Part shown: positions 37,074-46,728 of the stretch, one piece after another
Position numbering within the stretch: the stretch's first letter is position 1
Layout of the letters: every line of letters begins with the position of its first letter
DNA from: Achromobacter xylosoxidans
GTDB lineage: Bacteria; Pseudomonadota; Gammaproteobacteria; Burkholderiales; Burkholderiaceae_B
Reading direction: 5' to 3'
Assembly: GCF_001457475.1 (NCBI RefSeq)
Contig: NZ_LN831029.1
Span: forward strand, 2,914,001-2,978,000
Length of the DNA: 64,000 nt
Made by a program: the position numbers and the translations under genes
The notes under the pieces: model-generated
Told to the model about the DNA's origin: nothing
Database searches by the model: none
Seen by the model: the letters and a program-made list of their open reading frames with translations, nothing else

Positions 37074-38573
37074 ATGATGAACGCAGTACACCCTTTGTCC
37101 TCGATGAACCGGCCCGAGGCGATTCCTTTCGAGCCCTACCATGACGCCGTGGCGGCGGTGGACCGGCTGGCCGAAATCTATGCGCGCAACACGGCCTTCC
37201 TGCGCGCGGCGTTTCGCGATGTCCTGAAGGGCTCCACCAGCGGCCGCGAGCGGGCCCGCGCCTATTACCCTGCCATCCGCATCCTGGTCGAGACCTACGA
37301 CCCGATCGATACCCGCCTGTCATATGGCCACGTGGCCGAGCCCGGCATCTACCAGACCACCATCACCCAGCCGACCCTGTTCCGCGACTACCTGATCGAG
37401 CAGGTCGGCCAGTTGCTGCAGAACCACCGCGTGGCGGTGGAAGTGGGCGAATCCGATTCGCCGATCCCGCTGCATTTCGCCTTCCCGGAAGGCGCCTACG
37501 TCGAAGGCGAGCACCTCGAGGCCCTCAAGCGCCCGCTGCGCGACCTGTTCGACGTGCCGGATCTGGCGGTGACGGACGATGCCATCGTCAACGGCTCCTG
37601 GCGCGGCAAGGAGGGCGAACCCAAGCCGCTGGCCCCGTTCACGGCGCAGCGGGTGGACTATTCGTTGCATCGCCTGCAGCACTACACCGCGACGGCGCCG
37701 GCGCATTTCCAGAATTTCGTGCTGTTCACCAATTACCAGTTCTACGTTGACGAGTTCTGCGCCCGCGCCCGCGCGCTGATGGCCAGCGGCAACGAGGACT
37801 ACGAGATGCTGGTGGAACCGGGCAACCGCATCACGCGGCGCGGCGAATCCGGCCCGGCCGACGAAGGCCAGGGCCAGCGCCTGCCGCAGATGCCGGCCTA
37901 TCACCTGGTGCGCGGCGATCACTCCGGCATCACGCTGGTCAACATCGGCGTGGGGCCGTCCAACGCCAAGACCATCACCGACCACATCGCGGTGCTGCGC
38001 CCGCACGCCTGGCTGATGCTGGGCCACTGCGCCGGCCTGCGCGATTCGCAGCGCCTGGGTGATTACGTGCTGGCCCACGGCTACGTGCGCGAGGACCACG
38101 TCCTGGACGACGACCTGCCCACCTGGGTGCCGGTGCCGGCGCTGGCCGAAGTGCAGGTGGCCCTGGAGCAGGCGGTGGAAGAGGTGGCCGGCCTGTCCGG
38201 CTGGGACCTCAAGCGCATCATGCGCACGGGCACGGTGGCCACCATCGACAACCGCAACTGGGAATTGCGCGACCATGTCGAGCTGGTCGAGCGCTTCGCG
38301 CAGTCGCGCGCCATCGCGCTGGACATGGAGTCGGCCACCATCGCGGCCAACGGTTTTCGTTTCCGCGTGCCGTACGGCACGCTGTTGTGCGTGTCCGACA
38401 AGCCCCTGCATGGCGAGCTGAAATTGCCGGGCATGGCCAGCGCGTTCTACCGTCGCCAGGTCAATCAGCACCTGGAAATCGGCATCCGGGCGCTCGAGCG
38501 CCTGCGCGGCATGCCGCCGGAGCGGCTGCACTCGCGCAAGTTGCGCACCTTCATGGAAACGGCGTTTCAATAG
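37074..38573 (+). CDS. amn: AMP nucleosidase
   Basis: 499 residues. N-terminal AMN domain (YYPAIRILVETYDPIDTRLS, GHVAEPGIYQTTITQPTLFR) and C-terminal nucleoside-phosphorylase-like domain (ITLVNIGVGPSNAKTITDHI, MLGHCAGLRDSQRLGDYVLA, IALDMESATIAANGFRFRVP). Hydrolyses AMP to adenine and ribose-5-phosphate in the cytosol. Two Met codons stand at the start; 37074 is used, with GGAG 9 bases upstream. It is divergent from the DUF2946-znuD operon. Confidence 0.95.
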   Translation: MMNAVHPLSSMNRPEAIPFEPYHDAVAAVDRLAEIYARNTAFLRAAFRDVLKGSTSGRERARAYYPAIRILVETYDPIDTRLSYGHVAEPGIYQTTITQPTLFRDYLIEQVGQLLQNHRVAVEVGESDSPIPLHFAFPEGAYVEGEHLEALKRPLRDLFDVPDLAVTDDAIVNGSWRGKEGEPKPLAPFTAQRVDYSLHRLQHYTATAPAHFQNFVLFTNYQFYVDEFCARARALMASGNEDYEMLVEPGNRITRRGESGPADEGQGQRLPQMPAYHLVRGDHSGITLVNIGVGPSNAKTITDHIAVLRPHAWLMLGHCAGLRDSQRLGDYVLAHGYVREDHVLDDDLPTWVPVPALAEVQVALEQAVEEVAGLSGWDLKRIMRTGTVATIDNRNWELRDHVELVERFAQSRAIALDMESATIAANGFRFRVPYGTLLCVSDKPLHGELKLPGMASAFYRRQVNQHLEIGIRALERLRGMPPERLHSRKLRTFMETAFQ

Positions 38574-38618
38574 ACCTGTAGCGAGGTCTTCGCGGGTGGG
38601 GACGGATCCCCGCCGGCT

Positions 38619-38715
38619 CCCCCGCGGTTTCGACGGCCGGGGGCAGTTGCGCTATGCTCGCGCGTTGCGTGGAAATCCCACGGCGCCCGGGGGCACAATC
38701 CGCGGGGGCTTTTTT
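38619..38715 (+). promoter_or_regulatory. Possible long-range terminator/attenuator before the permease gene
   Basis: CCCCCGCGG at 38619-38627 is complementary to CCGCGGGGG at 38700-38708, which is followed by CTTTTTTG. This gives a terminator with a 72-base loop ending 20 bases before the permease start. The loop holds other GC-rich pairs that could compete, as in attenuation. It may simply terminate amn. Confidence 0.4.
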
Positions 38716-38734
38716 GCTCTGAAGGAACACGACT

Positions 38735-40318
38735 TTGGCATTGACGGAACACGACCAGCACCGCGCCGGCGGCAAGAAGGGGGCGGCAGAACCGTCCGAA
38801 TTGCGCCGCGCCCTGTCGGCGCGCCACCTGACGATGATCGCGGTGGGCGGCTCCATCGGGACGGGGCTGTTCGTGGCCTCCGGCGCCACCATCGCCCAGG
38901 CCGGACCGGGCGGGGCGCTGCTGGGCTATGTGCTGATCGGCGTGATGGTCTATTTCCTCATGACCAGCCTGGGCGAGCTGGCCGCCGCCATGCCGGTGTC
39001 CGGGTCGTTCTCGACCTACGGCGCCCGTTACGTCGAGGACGGCTTCGGCTTCGCGCTGGGCTGGAACTACTGGTACAACTGGGCCGTCACGGTGGCGGTG
39101 GACCTGGTGGCCGCGCAGCTGGTGATGGCCTACTGGTTTCCCGACGTGCCGGGCGTGTACTGGAGCGCCTTGTTCCTGGCCATCACGTTCGGCCTGAACG
39201 CGTTGTCGGCGCGCGGCTTCGGCGAAGCCGAATTCTGGTTCGCGCTGATCAAGGTGATCGCGGTGCTGGCTTTCGTCGCCATGGGCGTGATGATGCTGCT
39301 GGGCATCATCCGCGGCGGCGAGGACGGCGGCGTGGCCAACTGGACCGTGGGCGACGCGCCGTTTGCCGGCGGTTTCGCGGCGCTGATCGGCGTGGCCATG
39401 GTGGTGGGCTTTTCGTTCCAGGGTACCGAACTCATCGGCATCGCCGCCGGCGAATCCAAGGATCCGGCGCGCAACCTGCCGCGTGCCGTGCGCCAGGTGT
39501 TCTGGCGCATCCTGCTGTTCTACGTGATGGCGATCCTGGTGATCGGCCTGTTGATTCCCTATACCGATCCGCACCTGCTGCGTAACGACGTCACCGACGT
39601 CAGCGTCAGTCCGTTCGCGCTGATCTTCGAGCGCGCCGGCCTGCTGGCGGCGGCCTCGATCATGAACGCGGTGGTGCTGACCTCGGTGCTGTCGGCCGGC
39701 AACTCCGGCATGTACGCCGCCACCCGCATGCTCTACAGCCTGGCGCGCGATGGCAAGGCGCCGCGCATCTTCGGCCGCGTGGCGCGCAACGGCGTGCCGC
39801 TGTGGGCGCTGCTGGCCACCACGGTGGTGGCGGCGCTCTGTTTCTTCTCGTTCATCTTCAGCCCCAAGGCGGTCTACATCTGGCTGCTGAACACGTCGGG
39901 CATGACCGGTTTCATCGCCTGGCTGGGCATTGCGATCAGCCACTACCGCTTCCGCCGCGGCTACGTCAAGCAGGGCCGCAACCTGGCCGACCTGCCTTAC
40001 GTCTCGCCGTTCTTCCCGTTCGGCCCGATCTTCGCCTTCGTGCTGTGCCTGATCATCACGCTGGGCCAGAACTACCAGGCCTTCCTGGAGCACCGGATCG
40101 ACTGGGGCGGGGTGGCGGCCACCTATATCGGCATCCCGCTGTTCCTGCTGATCTGGCTGGGCTACCGCCTGGTCAAGGGTTCGCGCTTCGTCAGCTACAA
40201 GGACATGACCTTCCCGGACGCCCGGGCGCGCAGCGCCTACCTGGACTCGGCGCTGCGCGGCGAGCCGGCCACGGTCGGGCCGGAGACGGCGCCTGCGCCG
40301 GGCACTGGCGGGCGATGA
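38735..40318 (+). CDS. APC-family amino-acid permease (LysP-like)
   Basis: 527 residues with twelve membrane segments. Helix-1 motif MIAVGGSIGTGLFVASGATI and the SFQGTELIGIAAGESKDPAR region are typical of the amino-acid transporter group that includes LysP and AroP. It should import an amino acid with protons; lysine is the nearest analogue but specificity is not readable. The start is a TTG at 38735 with AAGGA 8 bases upstream; no better ATG exists near it. Confidence 0.88.
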   Translation: MALTEHDQHRAGGKKGAAEPSELRRALSARHLTMIAVGGSIGTGLFVASGATIAQAGPGGALLGYVLIGVMVYFLMTSLGELAAAMPVSGSFSTYGARYVEDGFGFALGWNYWYNWAVTVAVDLVAAQLVMAYWFPDVPGVYWSALFLAITFGLNALSARGFGEAEFWFALIKVIAVLAFVAMGVMMLLGIIRGGEDGGVANWTVGDAPFAGGFAALIGVAMVVGFSFQGTELIGIAAGESKDPARNLPRAVRQVFWRILLFYVMAILVIGLLIPYTDPHLLRNDVTDVSVSPFALIFERAGLLAAASIMNAVVLTSVLSAGNSGMYAATRMLYSLARDGKAPRIFGRVARNGVPLWALLATTVVAALCFFSFIFSPKAVYIWLLNTSGMTGFIAWLGIAISHYRFRRGYVKQGRNLADLPYVSPFFPFGPIFAFVLCLIITLGQNYQAFLEHRIDWGGVAATYIGIPLFLLIWLGYRLVKGSRFVSYKDMTFPDARARSAYLDSALRGEPATVGPETAPAPGTGGR

Positions 40319-40323
40319 AGAAA

Positions 40324-40343
40324 GGCCGCGGAACTCCGCGGCC
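40324..40343 (+). terminator. Hairpin after the permease gene
   Basis: GGCCGCGG-AACT-CCGCGGCC, an 8-bp stem 6 bases after the stop codon, without a T-run. A weak or Rho-assisted terminator between convergent genes. Confidence 0.5.
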
Positions 40344-40397
40344 CTATTGCATCCGGCCAAGGCCGCTAGGTAATGCGGCGGCCTCGGCGTTTGCACC

Positions 40398-41327
40398 TCA
40401 CTCGATGTTCTGCGCCTGTTCGCGCATCTGCTCGATCAGCAGCTTCAGGTCCATGGCGGCGCGCGTGACTTCCATGCTGCCTGCCTTGGAACCCAGCGTA
40501 TTGGCTTCGCGGTTCATTTCCTGGAACAGGAAGTCCAGGCGCTTGCCGGCGCTGCCGGCGTTCTTCTTGCCCGCGGCCTTGCCGCCGCCATCGGTCAGCA
40601 GGTGGCGCAGTTCCGCCACGTGCGAGCGCAGGCGCGACAGTTCCTCGGCGACATCGATGCGCAGCGCGAATAGGTTGGCCTCCTGCGACAGGCGCTCGGA
40701 CAGCTCGGCGCCGGAGATGTGGGTGAAGCCGCCCGGGAAGGCCGATTCCACGCTTTCGCGCAGCTTGGCGGCGAGCTTGTCGCGGTGGTCGGCCAGCAGT
40801 TGCGGCAGGTGGTTCTGCACCAGTTCGACGATGCCGGCCACGCCGTCGGCGCAATCGCGCATCATGCCGGCCAGGCGTTCGCCTTCGCGCGCGCGGCCTT
40901 CCTGCAGCTGCTTGAGCGCTTCCTGGGCGGCCTGCATGCAGGCCGCGCCCCACACTTGCGGGTCGAGCGCGTCATTGGCGCGCTGGCCGGGCCAGTTGAA
41001 CAGTTCCACCAGGCGCGGCGCGGCGATGTCGGGCAGGATGCGGCGCGCGGCCTGCAGTTGTTCGGCCAGGCTTTCGAGCCAGGCCGGTTCCAGCTTTGAC
41101 AGGTCGGTGCTGGCATTGCGCGTGTACGACACGCGGATCTCGACCTTGCCGCGCGCCAGTTGCGCCGTCAGCAGTTCGCGCAGCGGCGTCTCGACGTGGC
41201 GCAGCTCGTCGGGCAGGCGGAAATAGAGGTCTAGGAAGCGGCTGTTGACGCTGCGCAGTTCCAGCGCCAGCGTGCCTTGTTCCAGGTCTGCCCGGGCGTT
41301 GCCGAAGGCGGTCATGCTGCGAATCAT
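40398..41327 (-). CDS. yicC: YicC-family endoribonuclease
   Basis: 309 residues with the family's N terminus [20 protein letters not shown] and [20 protein letters not shown], and C terminus [20 protein letters not shown] plus a short Lys/Glu-rich end. YicC proteins are RNases linked to rph and stationary-phase growth. The start at 41327 gives the conserved N terminus; the frame is open further upstream. It is divergent from rph, the usual neighbour. Confidence 0.95.
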   Translation of the reverse strand: MIRSMTAFGNARADLEQGTLALELRSVNSRFLDLYFRLPDELRHVETPLRELLTAQLARGKVEIRVSYTRNASTDLSKLEPAWLESLAEQLQAARRILPDIAAPRLVELFNWPGQRANDALDPQVWGAACMQAAQEALKQLQEGRAREGERLAGMMRDCADGVAGIVELVQNHLPQLLADHRDKLAAKLRESVESAFPGGFTHISGAELSERLSQEANLFALRIDVAEELSRLRSHVAELRHLLTDGGGKAAGKKNAGSAGKRLDFLFQEMNREANTLGSKAGSMEVTRAAMDLKLLIEQMREQAQNIE

Positions 41328-41506
41328 GGTGTCGATATCCTGTTGCTTGTTTTGGATCGGGCCGCGCCGGTTCCGCCTGTCCGTCGTGCGCGGACGCGGG
41401 CGGGTATATGCAACCCGTGTATCGCGGCAGGATACTCCAAACCCGGGCGGGGCAGCGACCGGCAACCCGTACAATGCCGCCAACCGAATCTGATTGGAGC
41501 CTTGCC

Positions 41507-42241
41507 ATGACCACTGCCAACGCCATTGCCCGCCCGTCGGGCCGCGCCGTCGACGAACTGCGCCCGTTCAGCCTGGAGCGCGGTTTCACGCGCTACGCCG
41601 AAGGGTCGGTGCTGGTGAAGGCCGGCAATACGCACGTGCTGTGCACCGCCAGCGTGCTGGAAAAGGTGCCGCCGTTCCTCAAGGGCAAGGGCGAGGGCTG
41701 GGTCACGGCCGAATACGGCATGCTGCCGCGCGCCACCCACACCCGCGGCGACCGCGAGGCCGCGCGCGGCAAGCAGAGCGGCCGCACCCAGGAAATCCAG
41801 CGCCTGATCGGCCGCAGCCTGCGCGCCGTGTTCGACATGCGGGCGCTGGGCGAGCGCACGCTGCACCTGGATTGCGACGTGCTGCAGGCCGACGGCGGCA
41901 CGCGCTGCGCCAGCATCACCGGCGCCTGGGTGGCGGCGTCCGACGCGGTGGCGCTGCTGATGCAGCGCGGCGACCTGGCCGTGAATCCAATCCGCGACGC
42001 GGTGGCGGCGGTGTCGGTCGGGCTGGTGCAGGGCCGTCCGGTGCTGGACCTGGACTACGAGGAAGACTCGGCCTGCGACGCCGACGTCAACGTCATCATG
42101 ACGGGCGGCGGCGCCTTCGTGGAAGTGCAGGGCACGGGCGAGGGCGCCACCTTCACGCGCGCCGAACTGGACGCGATGCTGGGCCTGGCCGAGAACGGCA
42201 TCGCCGGCCTGGTGCGGGCGCAGCGGGCGGCGCTGGCCTAA
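41507..42241 (+). CDS. rph: Ribonuclease PH
   Basis: 244 residues, the normal length. Family signatures: [59 protein letters not shown] and [19 protein letters not shown] phosphate-dependent exonuclease that trims tRNA 3' ends. GGAG precedes the ATG at 41507. In relatives it is usually followed closely by rdgB; here about 6.3 kb intervene. Confidence 0.97.
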   Translation: MTTANAIARPSGRAVDELRPFSLERGFTRYAEGSVLVKAGNTHVLCTASVLEKVPPFLKGKGEGWVTAEYGMLPRATHTRGDREAARGKQSGRTQEIQRLIGRSLRAVFDMRALGERTLHLDCDVLQADGGTRCASITGAWVAASDAVALLMQRGDLAVNPIRDAVAAVSVGLVQGRPVLDLDYEEDSACDADVNVIMTGGGAFVEVQGTGEGATFTRAELDAMLGLAENGIAGLVRAQRAALA

Positions 42242-42257
42242 GCGGCCGGCGCGGGCC

Positions 42258-43622
42258 TCAGGGCAGCAGGGCGCCCACCTTGCCGGCCCGCTCCAGGCTC
42301 CAGATCGCGTCGATCAGGCCGCGCAGCTCGGTTTCGGTGGCGGCGTCGGCATAGCGGCCCAGGCTCAGCGTCTTGGCCTCGATCTCGTCGCGCGACAGGG
42401 TGTTGCCGGGATCGCCCTTGGGTTCGTCGACGCGGCAGTGCAGCACGCGGCCGTCGCGGGTATGCACCGTGACCTTGCCGATCCAGCGTTGTGGATAGGC
42501 GCCGTCGACCTCCGGATCCAGTTCCATCGTGACCCGGCCACGGAAGTCGGCCACTGCCGGATCGTCCAGCGCGGCATCGAATTCCGGCAGGCCGGCGCGC
42601 CCCTGGCGCGCGATCAGGCCCAGCACCGTGCCCATCGAGAACTTGGACTGGTGCACCGTGCGCGGATCGACCACCGGCCCCAGCACGTCGATGGCGCCCT
42701 GGTGCACGTGCGCCACCACGCGCGCGATGTCGCTTTCGGCCAGCTTGTGTTCGCGCAGCACCTGTTGCAGGGCGTCCGCCGCCGGATGGGTGTGGCGGCA
42801 CGATGCATGGAACTTGAACGAGGTCTCGGCCAGCGCCCAGCGCGTGCCAAGGCGGTCGGTCAGGCGGGCCGGGTCGGCGTCGCTCGACATGCCGGCGGCC
42901 ATGCCCTGCGGGCCTTCCAGGATGTGGCGCGCGCCGGTGAAGCCTTCCTGCGCCAGGTAGGCCGCAGCGATGCCGTTGGCGGCGGCGCGGGCGGTGTGCA
43001 GCTGCTTGGAATCGGCGGCATCGCGCAGGAATTCCCACAGGCCGGCGGCCTGGGTGCCGGCCGAGCCGAAGGCGTCCAGCATGGCCGCGGGCGACAGGCC
43101 CAGCAGGCGGCCGGTGGCCGCGGCGGCGGCCAGCGTGCCGGCGGTGCCGGTGGTGTGGAAGATCTTGTAATGCGAGCGGCCGAGGAATTCGCCGACGCGG
43201 ATGCCGACCTCGTAGCCGGCCACGGCCGCCACCAGCAGGTCGCGGCCGCTGCGGCCCAGCGCCTGGGCCACCGCCAGCGCCGGCGGGAACACCACGGCGG
43301 CGGGGTGGAACACCGAACCATTATGTACGTCGTCCTGCTCGACCACGTGGGCGGCGGCGGCGTTGACCATGGCGGCGAACACTGGCGAGGTGCGGCGCCG
43401 GTTGATCAGGATCTCGCTGGGACCGTCCGCAGGCCCCATGGCGGCGGCGTAGCGGTCGATGGCCAGCACCGGGCGCGCCGAGGCGCCCGCCAGGATCGAC
43501 GCCAGGCAATCCAGCAGCAGGTCTTCGGCGCGCCGCAGCACCGGGGCGGGGATGTCCTCGAAACGCAGGTTGGCGGCGAAGGCGGCGAGGGTGGCGCTGG
43601 GGGGGGAGGTGTCGGTGGTCAT
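42258..43622 (-). CDS. MmgE/PrpD-family protein
   Basis: 454 residues. Family segments include RRAEDLLLDCLASILAGASA, AHVVEQDDVHNGSVFHPAAV, GYEVGIRVGEFLGRSHYKIF and the hydrophilic KFHASCRHTHPAADALQQVL. PrpD members are 2-methylcitrate dehydratases; MmgE-type paralogues act on related carboxylates or as isomerases, and the exact reaction here is unknown. It begins 2 bases after the acyl-CoA dehydrogenase stop, so the two form a catabolic operon. Confidence 0.88.
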   Translation of the reverse strand: MTTDTSPPSATLAAFAANLRFEDIPAPVLRRAEDLLLDCLASILAGASARPVLAIDRYAAAMGPADGPSEILINRRRTSPVFAAMVNAAAAHVVEQDDVHNGSVFHPAAVVFPPALAVAQALGRSGRDLLVAAVAGYEVGIRVGEFLGRSHYKIFHTTGTAGTLAAAAATGRLLGLSPAAMLDAFGSAGTQAAGLWEFLRDAADSKQLHTARAAANGIAAAYLAQEGFTGARHILEGPQGMAAGMSSDADPARLTDRLGTRWALAETSFKFHASCRHTHPAADALQQVLREHKLAESDIARVVAHVHQGAIDVLGPVVDPRTVHQSKFSMGTVLGLIARQGRAGLPEFDAALDDPAVADFRGRVTMELDPEVDGAYPQRWIGKVTVHTRDGRVLHCRVDEPKGDPGNTLSRDEIEAKTLSLGRYADAATETELRGLIDAIWSLERAGKVGALLP

Positions 43623-43624
43623 GG

Positions 43625-44785
43625 TCAGAAGGAGCGCGGCAGGCCCAGGATGTGTTCGGCGACGTAGGACAGGATCAGGTTGGTCGAGATCGGCGCGACC
43701 TGGTACAGGCGGGTTTCGCGGAACTTGCGCTCGACGTCGTATTCGGTGGCGAAGCCGAAGCCGCCGTGGAACTGCAGGCAGGCGTTGGCAGCTTCCCAGG
43801 AGGCGTCGGCGGCCAGCAGCTTGGCCATGTTGGCCTGCGCGCCGCAGGGTTCGTGGGCGTCGAACAGGCGGCAGGCCTCGTAGCGCATCAGGCTGGCCGC
43901 CTCGACGTTGATGTGGGCGCGGGCGATGGGGAACTGCACGCCCTGGTTCTGGCCGATGGGGCGGCCGAACACCATGCGTTCCTTGGCGTAGGCGGTGACC
44001 TTGTCGACGAACCAGTAGCCGTCGCCGATGCACTCGGCGGCGATCAGGGTGCGCTCGGCGTTCAGCCCGTCCAGGATGTACTTGAAACCCTTGCCTTCCT
44101 CGCCGATCAGATTGTCGGCCGGGATCTCGAGGTTGTCGAAGAACAGCTCGTTGGTCTCGTGGTTGACCATGTTGGGGATCGGGCGGATCGACATGCCGTG
44201 CTTGACCGCCTCGTGCAGGTCCACCAGGAAGATCGACATGCCCTCGGACTTGCGCGTGACCTGGTCCAGCGGCGTGGTCCGGGCCAGCAGGATCATCAGG
44301 TCGGAATGCTGCACCCGCGAGATCCAGACCTTCTGGCCGTTGATGACGTAGCGGTCGCCGCGGCGCACGGCGGTGGTCTTGATCTTGGTGGTGTCGGTGC
44401 CGGTGGTGGGTTCGGTCACGCCCATGGACTGCAGGCGCAGTTCGCCGGCGGCGATGCGCGGCAGGTATTCGCGCTTCTGCGCCTCGGAACCATGCCGCAG
44501 CAGGGTGCCCATGTTGTACATCTGGCCGTGGCAGGCGCCGGAATTGCCGCCGCTGCGGTTGATTTCCTCCATGATGACCGAGGCTTCGGTCAGGCCCAGG
44601 CCCGAGCCGCCGTATTCCTGCGGGATCAGCGCCGCCAGCCAGCCGGCCTCGGTCAGGGCGCGCACGAAGGCGTCGGGATAGCCGCGTTCTTCATCGATCT
44701 TGCGGAAATATTCGGCGGGGAACTGGGCGCACAGGTCGCGGACGGCTTCGCGGATGTCCTGGTAGGCGTGGGAGGCTTGAGGCAT
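43625..44785 (-). CDS. Acyl-CoA dehydrogenase
   Basis: 386 residues of the FAD-dependent acyl-CoA dehydrogenase fold: LIPQEYGGSGLGLTEASVIM, QSMGVTEPTTGTDTTKIKTT, KVWISRVQHSDLMILLART and ANACLQFHGGFGFATEYDVE. A candidate catalytic Glu lies in LDGLNAERTLIAAE, the position used by isovaleryl-CoA dehydrogenase. The end RLYQVAPISTNLILSYVAE is the usual last helix. Substrate not predictable. Cotranscribed with the MmgE/PrpD gene. Confidence 0.92.
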   Translation of the reverse strand: MPQASHAYQDIREAVRDLCAQFPAEYFRKIDEERGYPDAFVRALTEAGWLAALIPQEYGGSGLGLTEASVIMEEINRSGGNSGACHGQMYNMGTLLRHGSEAQKREYLPRIAAGELRLQSMGVTEPTTGTDTTKIKTTAVRRGDRYVINGQKVWISRVQHSDLMILLARTTPLDQVTRKSEGMSIFLVDLHEAVKHGMSIRPIPNMVNHETNELFFDNLEIPADNLIGEEGKGFKYILDGLNAERTLIAAECIGDGYWFVDKVTAYAKERMVFGRPIGQNQGVQFPIARAHINVEAASLMRYEACRLFDAHEPCGAQANMAKLLAADASWEAANACLQFHGGFGFATEYDVERKFRETRLYQVAPISTNLILSYVAEHILGLPRSF

Positions 44786-45012
44786 GGGGTGGGTTGCGAT
44801 GTCGACAATGAAAGGGAATTCGGGACAGGATCGAATGTGCCGCAAGGCGCCGCGCCTGCCAATTCACAATTCATTAATACGGGGTTCCTGTTCGCAAAAG
44901 CGCATTTATGTGACCGCCGTTCGTCATGCGGGGAGCGGGGTTGTGTCAAGAAATTGCCAAACTGCATCCCCATAATCGCCCCGATACGCCTAGGTGGCGA
45001 TGCAACAGACGG

Positions 45013-46728
45013 ATGGATATGCGGAAAAATCTCAGGGTGACGACGGCGGTTTCCGCCATTCTGGCGGTGTTTGTGGCGCTGTTTGCGCTGGCCGCGGCGG
45101 CCGGCATCTTCGTGCTGCGCGAAAACCGCGCCGACATCGAGGCGCTGGGCCGCGGCAGCATCGAGCGCGCCAGCGACCTGTCGGACATGACCAGCCGGCT
45201 GTTCCAGGCGCGCGCCGCGCTGACCGACGCCAAAACCGCCATGGAAGGCGGACTGGAGGAGGCGCGCGACCAGTCGCTGAACCAGGCCGACGCGCTGCTC
45301 AAGCAGGCGGCGGCCAGCCAGGCGCGGCTGCGCGCCAATGCCGACACCAGCGCGCAGGGCGCGCCGCTGTTCGACCAGACGCTGGCGGCCTATGCCGCCT
45401 TTGCCGACCAGACCCTGGCGCCGATGTTCAAGGCGATCAAGGGCTGGAATGGCATCGAGGTCAACCGGCTGGTCGACAAGGTGCTGCCGGTGTCCGGCTC
45501 GGCCTACGTCAAGCAGGCCGAGGCTTACCAGGCCTACGCGCGCCAGCAGGGCCAGGCGGCGGTGGCCGGCGCCAGCCAGACCATGCAGCGGGTGACGCTG
45601 GTGGCCGCGGCCGTGCTCGGCTTCGTGCTGGTGCTGGCGGTGCTGATCCGGCTGGCCGTGCGCCGGCGCATCCTGCGCCCGTTGAACGAGGCCGGCGCGC
45701 ACTTCGACCGCATCGCCGACGGCGACCTGACCGGCAATATCGCCGTCCATGGCGACAACGAGATCGGCGTGCTGTATTCGGCCATGCGCCGCATGCAGAC
45801 CGGCCTGTCGGCGGCGGTGGCGTCGGTGCGCCATGGCGTCGAGGAAATCCATACGGGCTCGGGCGAGATCGCCGCCGGCGGCGCCGACATGTCGGACCGC
45901 ACCGCGCGCCAGGCCGGGTCGTTGCAGGAAGCGGCGGCCAACATGACGCAGCTGGCGCACACGGTGCAGATGACCGCGGGCAACGCCGATCTGGCGAGCC
46001 GCCAGGCGCTCGGCGCCACGCAGCTTGCGCAGCGCGGCGGGCAGGCGGTGGAGGAAGTCGTGACCAGCATGCAAGGCATCGCCGACAGCGCGCGGCGCAT
46101 CGGCGAGATCGTCGGCGTGGTCGACAGTATCGCCTTTCAGACCAACATCCTGGCATTGAACGCGGCGGTGGAAGCGGCCCGCGCCGGCGAGCAGGGCAAG
46201 GGCTTCGCGGTGGTGGCGGGTGAAGTGCGCTCGCTGGCGCAGCGCAGCGCGCAGGCGGCCAAGGAAATCAAGGGCTTGATCGAGGATTCGAATTCGCGCG
46301 TCGAGGCCGGCGTGCGCCAGGTCAATCTGGCCGGCGACACCATGCGCGACATGCTGGTGTCGGTCGACCGCGTGACGCAGATCGTGGCCGAGATCTCCAG
46401 CGCCACGGCCGAGCAGGCCGCGGGTATCGCTTCGGTCAATGACGCCGTGGCGGACATCGAGCGTTCGACCCAGGAGAACGCCGCCATGGTCGAACAGACG
46501 GCCGCCGCCGCGGCCGCGCTGGAGCTGCAGGCGCAGCATCTGCGCCGGGCGGTGTCGGTATTCCAGATCGCCCAGGCGCAGGCAGCCGGCCACGCTTCAG
46601 GCGGCGACCTGCGGCAGGCTGGCGCCGCTGTAGCGCTCGGCCACCAGCGACAGGTTCCCATGCTTGACCTTGTGCTTGACATGGGCGGCGGCCGACGCGA
46701 TGTCCTCCGGGCGGATGCGCTCGCATAG
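45013..46728 (+). CDS. Methyl-accepting chemotaxis protein
   Basis: 571 residues. TM1 at about 11-33, a four-helix periplasmic sensor to about 195, TM2 ([21 protein letters not shown]), a HAMP domain ([20 protein letters not shown]) and a signalling hairpin containing [20 protein letters not shown]. The protein runs about 45 residues past the normal end of the signalling domain; this tail overlaps the C terminus of the convergent EAL gene by 132 bases. No pentapeptide tether is seen. The start could also be the ATG at 45019. The ligand is unknown. Confidence 0.9.
   Translation: MDMRKNLRVTTAVSAILAVFVALFALAAAAGIFVLRENRADIEALGRGSIERASDLSDMTSRLFQARAALTDAKTAMEGGLEEARDQSLNQADALLKQAAASQARLRANADTSAQGAPLFDQTLAAYAAFADQTLAPMFKAIKGWNGIEVNRLVDKVLPVSGSAYVKQAEAYQAYARQQGQAAVAGASQTMQRVTLVAAAVLGFVLVLAVLIRLAVRRRILRPLNEAGAHFDRIADGDLTGNIAVHGDNEIGVLYSAMRRMQTGLSAAVASVRHGVEEIHTGSGEIAAGGADMSDRTARQAGSLQEAAANMTQLAHTVQMTAGNADLASRQALGATQLAQRGGQAVEEVVTSMQGIADSARRIGEIVGVVDSIAFQTNILALNAAVEAARAGEQGKGFAVVAGEVRSLAQRSAQAAKEIKGLIEDSNSRVEAGVRQVNLAGDTMRDMLVSVDRVTQIVAEISSATAEQAAGIASVNDAVADIERSTQENAAMVEQTAAAAAALELQAQHLRRAVSVFQIAQAQAAGHASGGDLRQAGAAVALGHQRQVPMLDLVLDMGGGRRDVLRADALA

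Noticed and set aside
38594..38734. Known lysine riboswitch before the permease
   Set aside because: The leader is too short and lacks the five-helix arrangement and conserved junction of lysine riboswitches.
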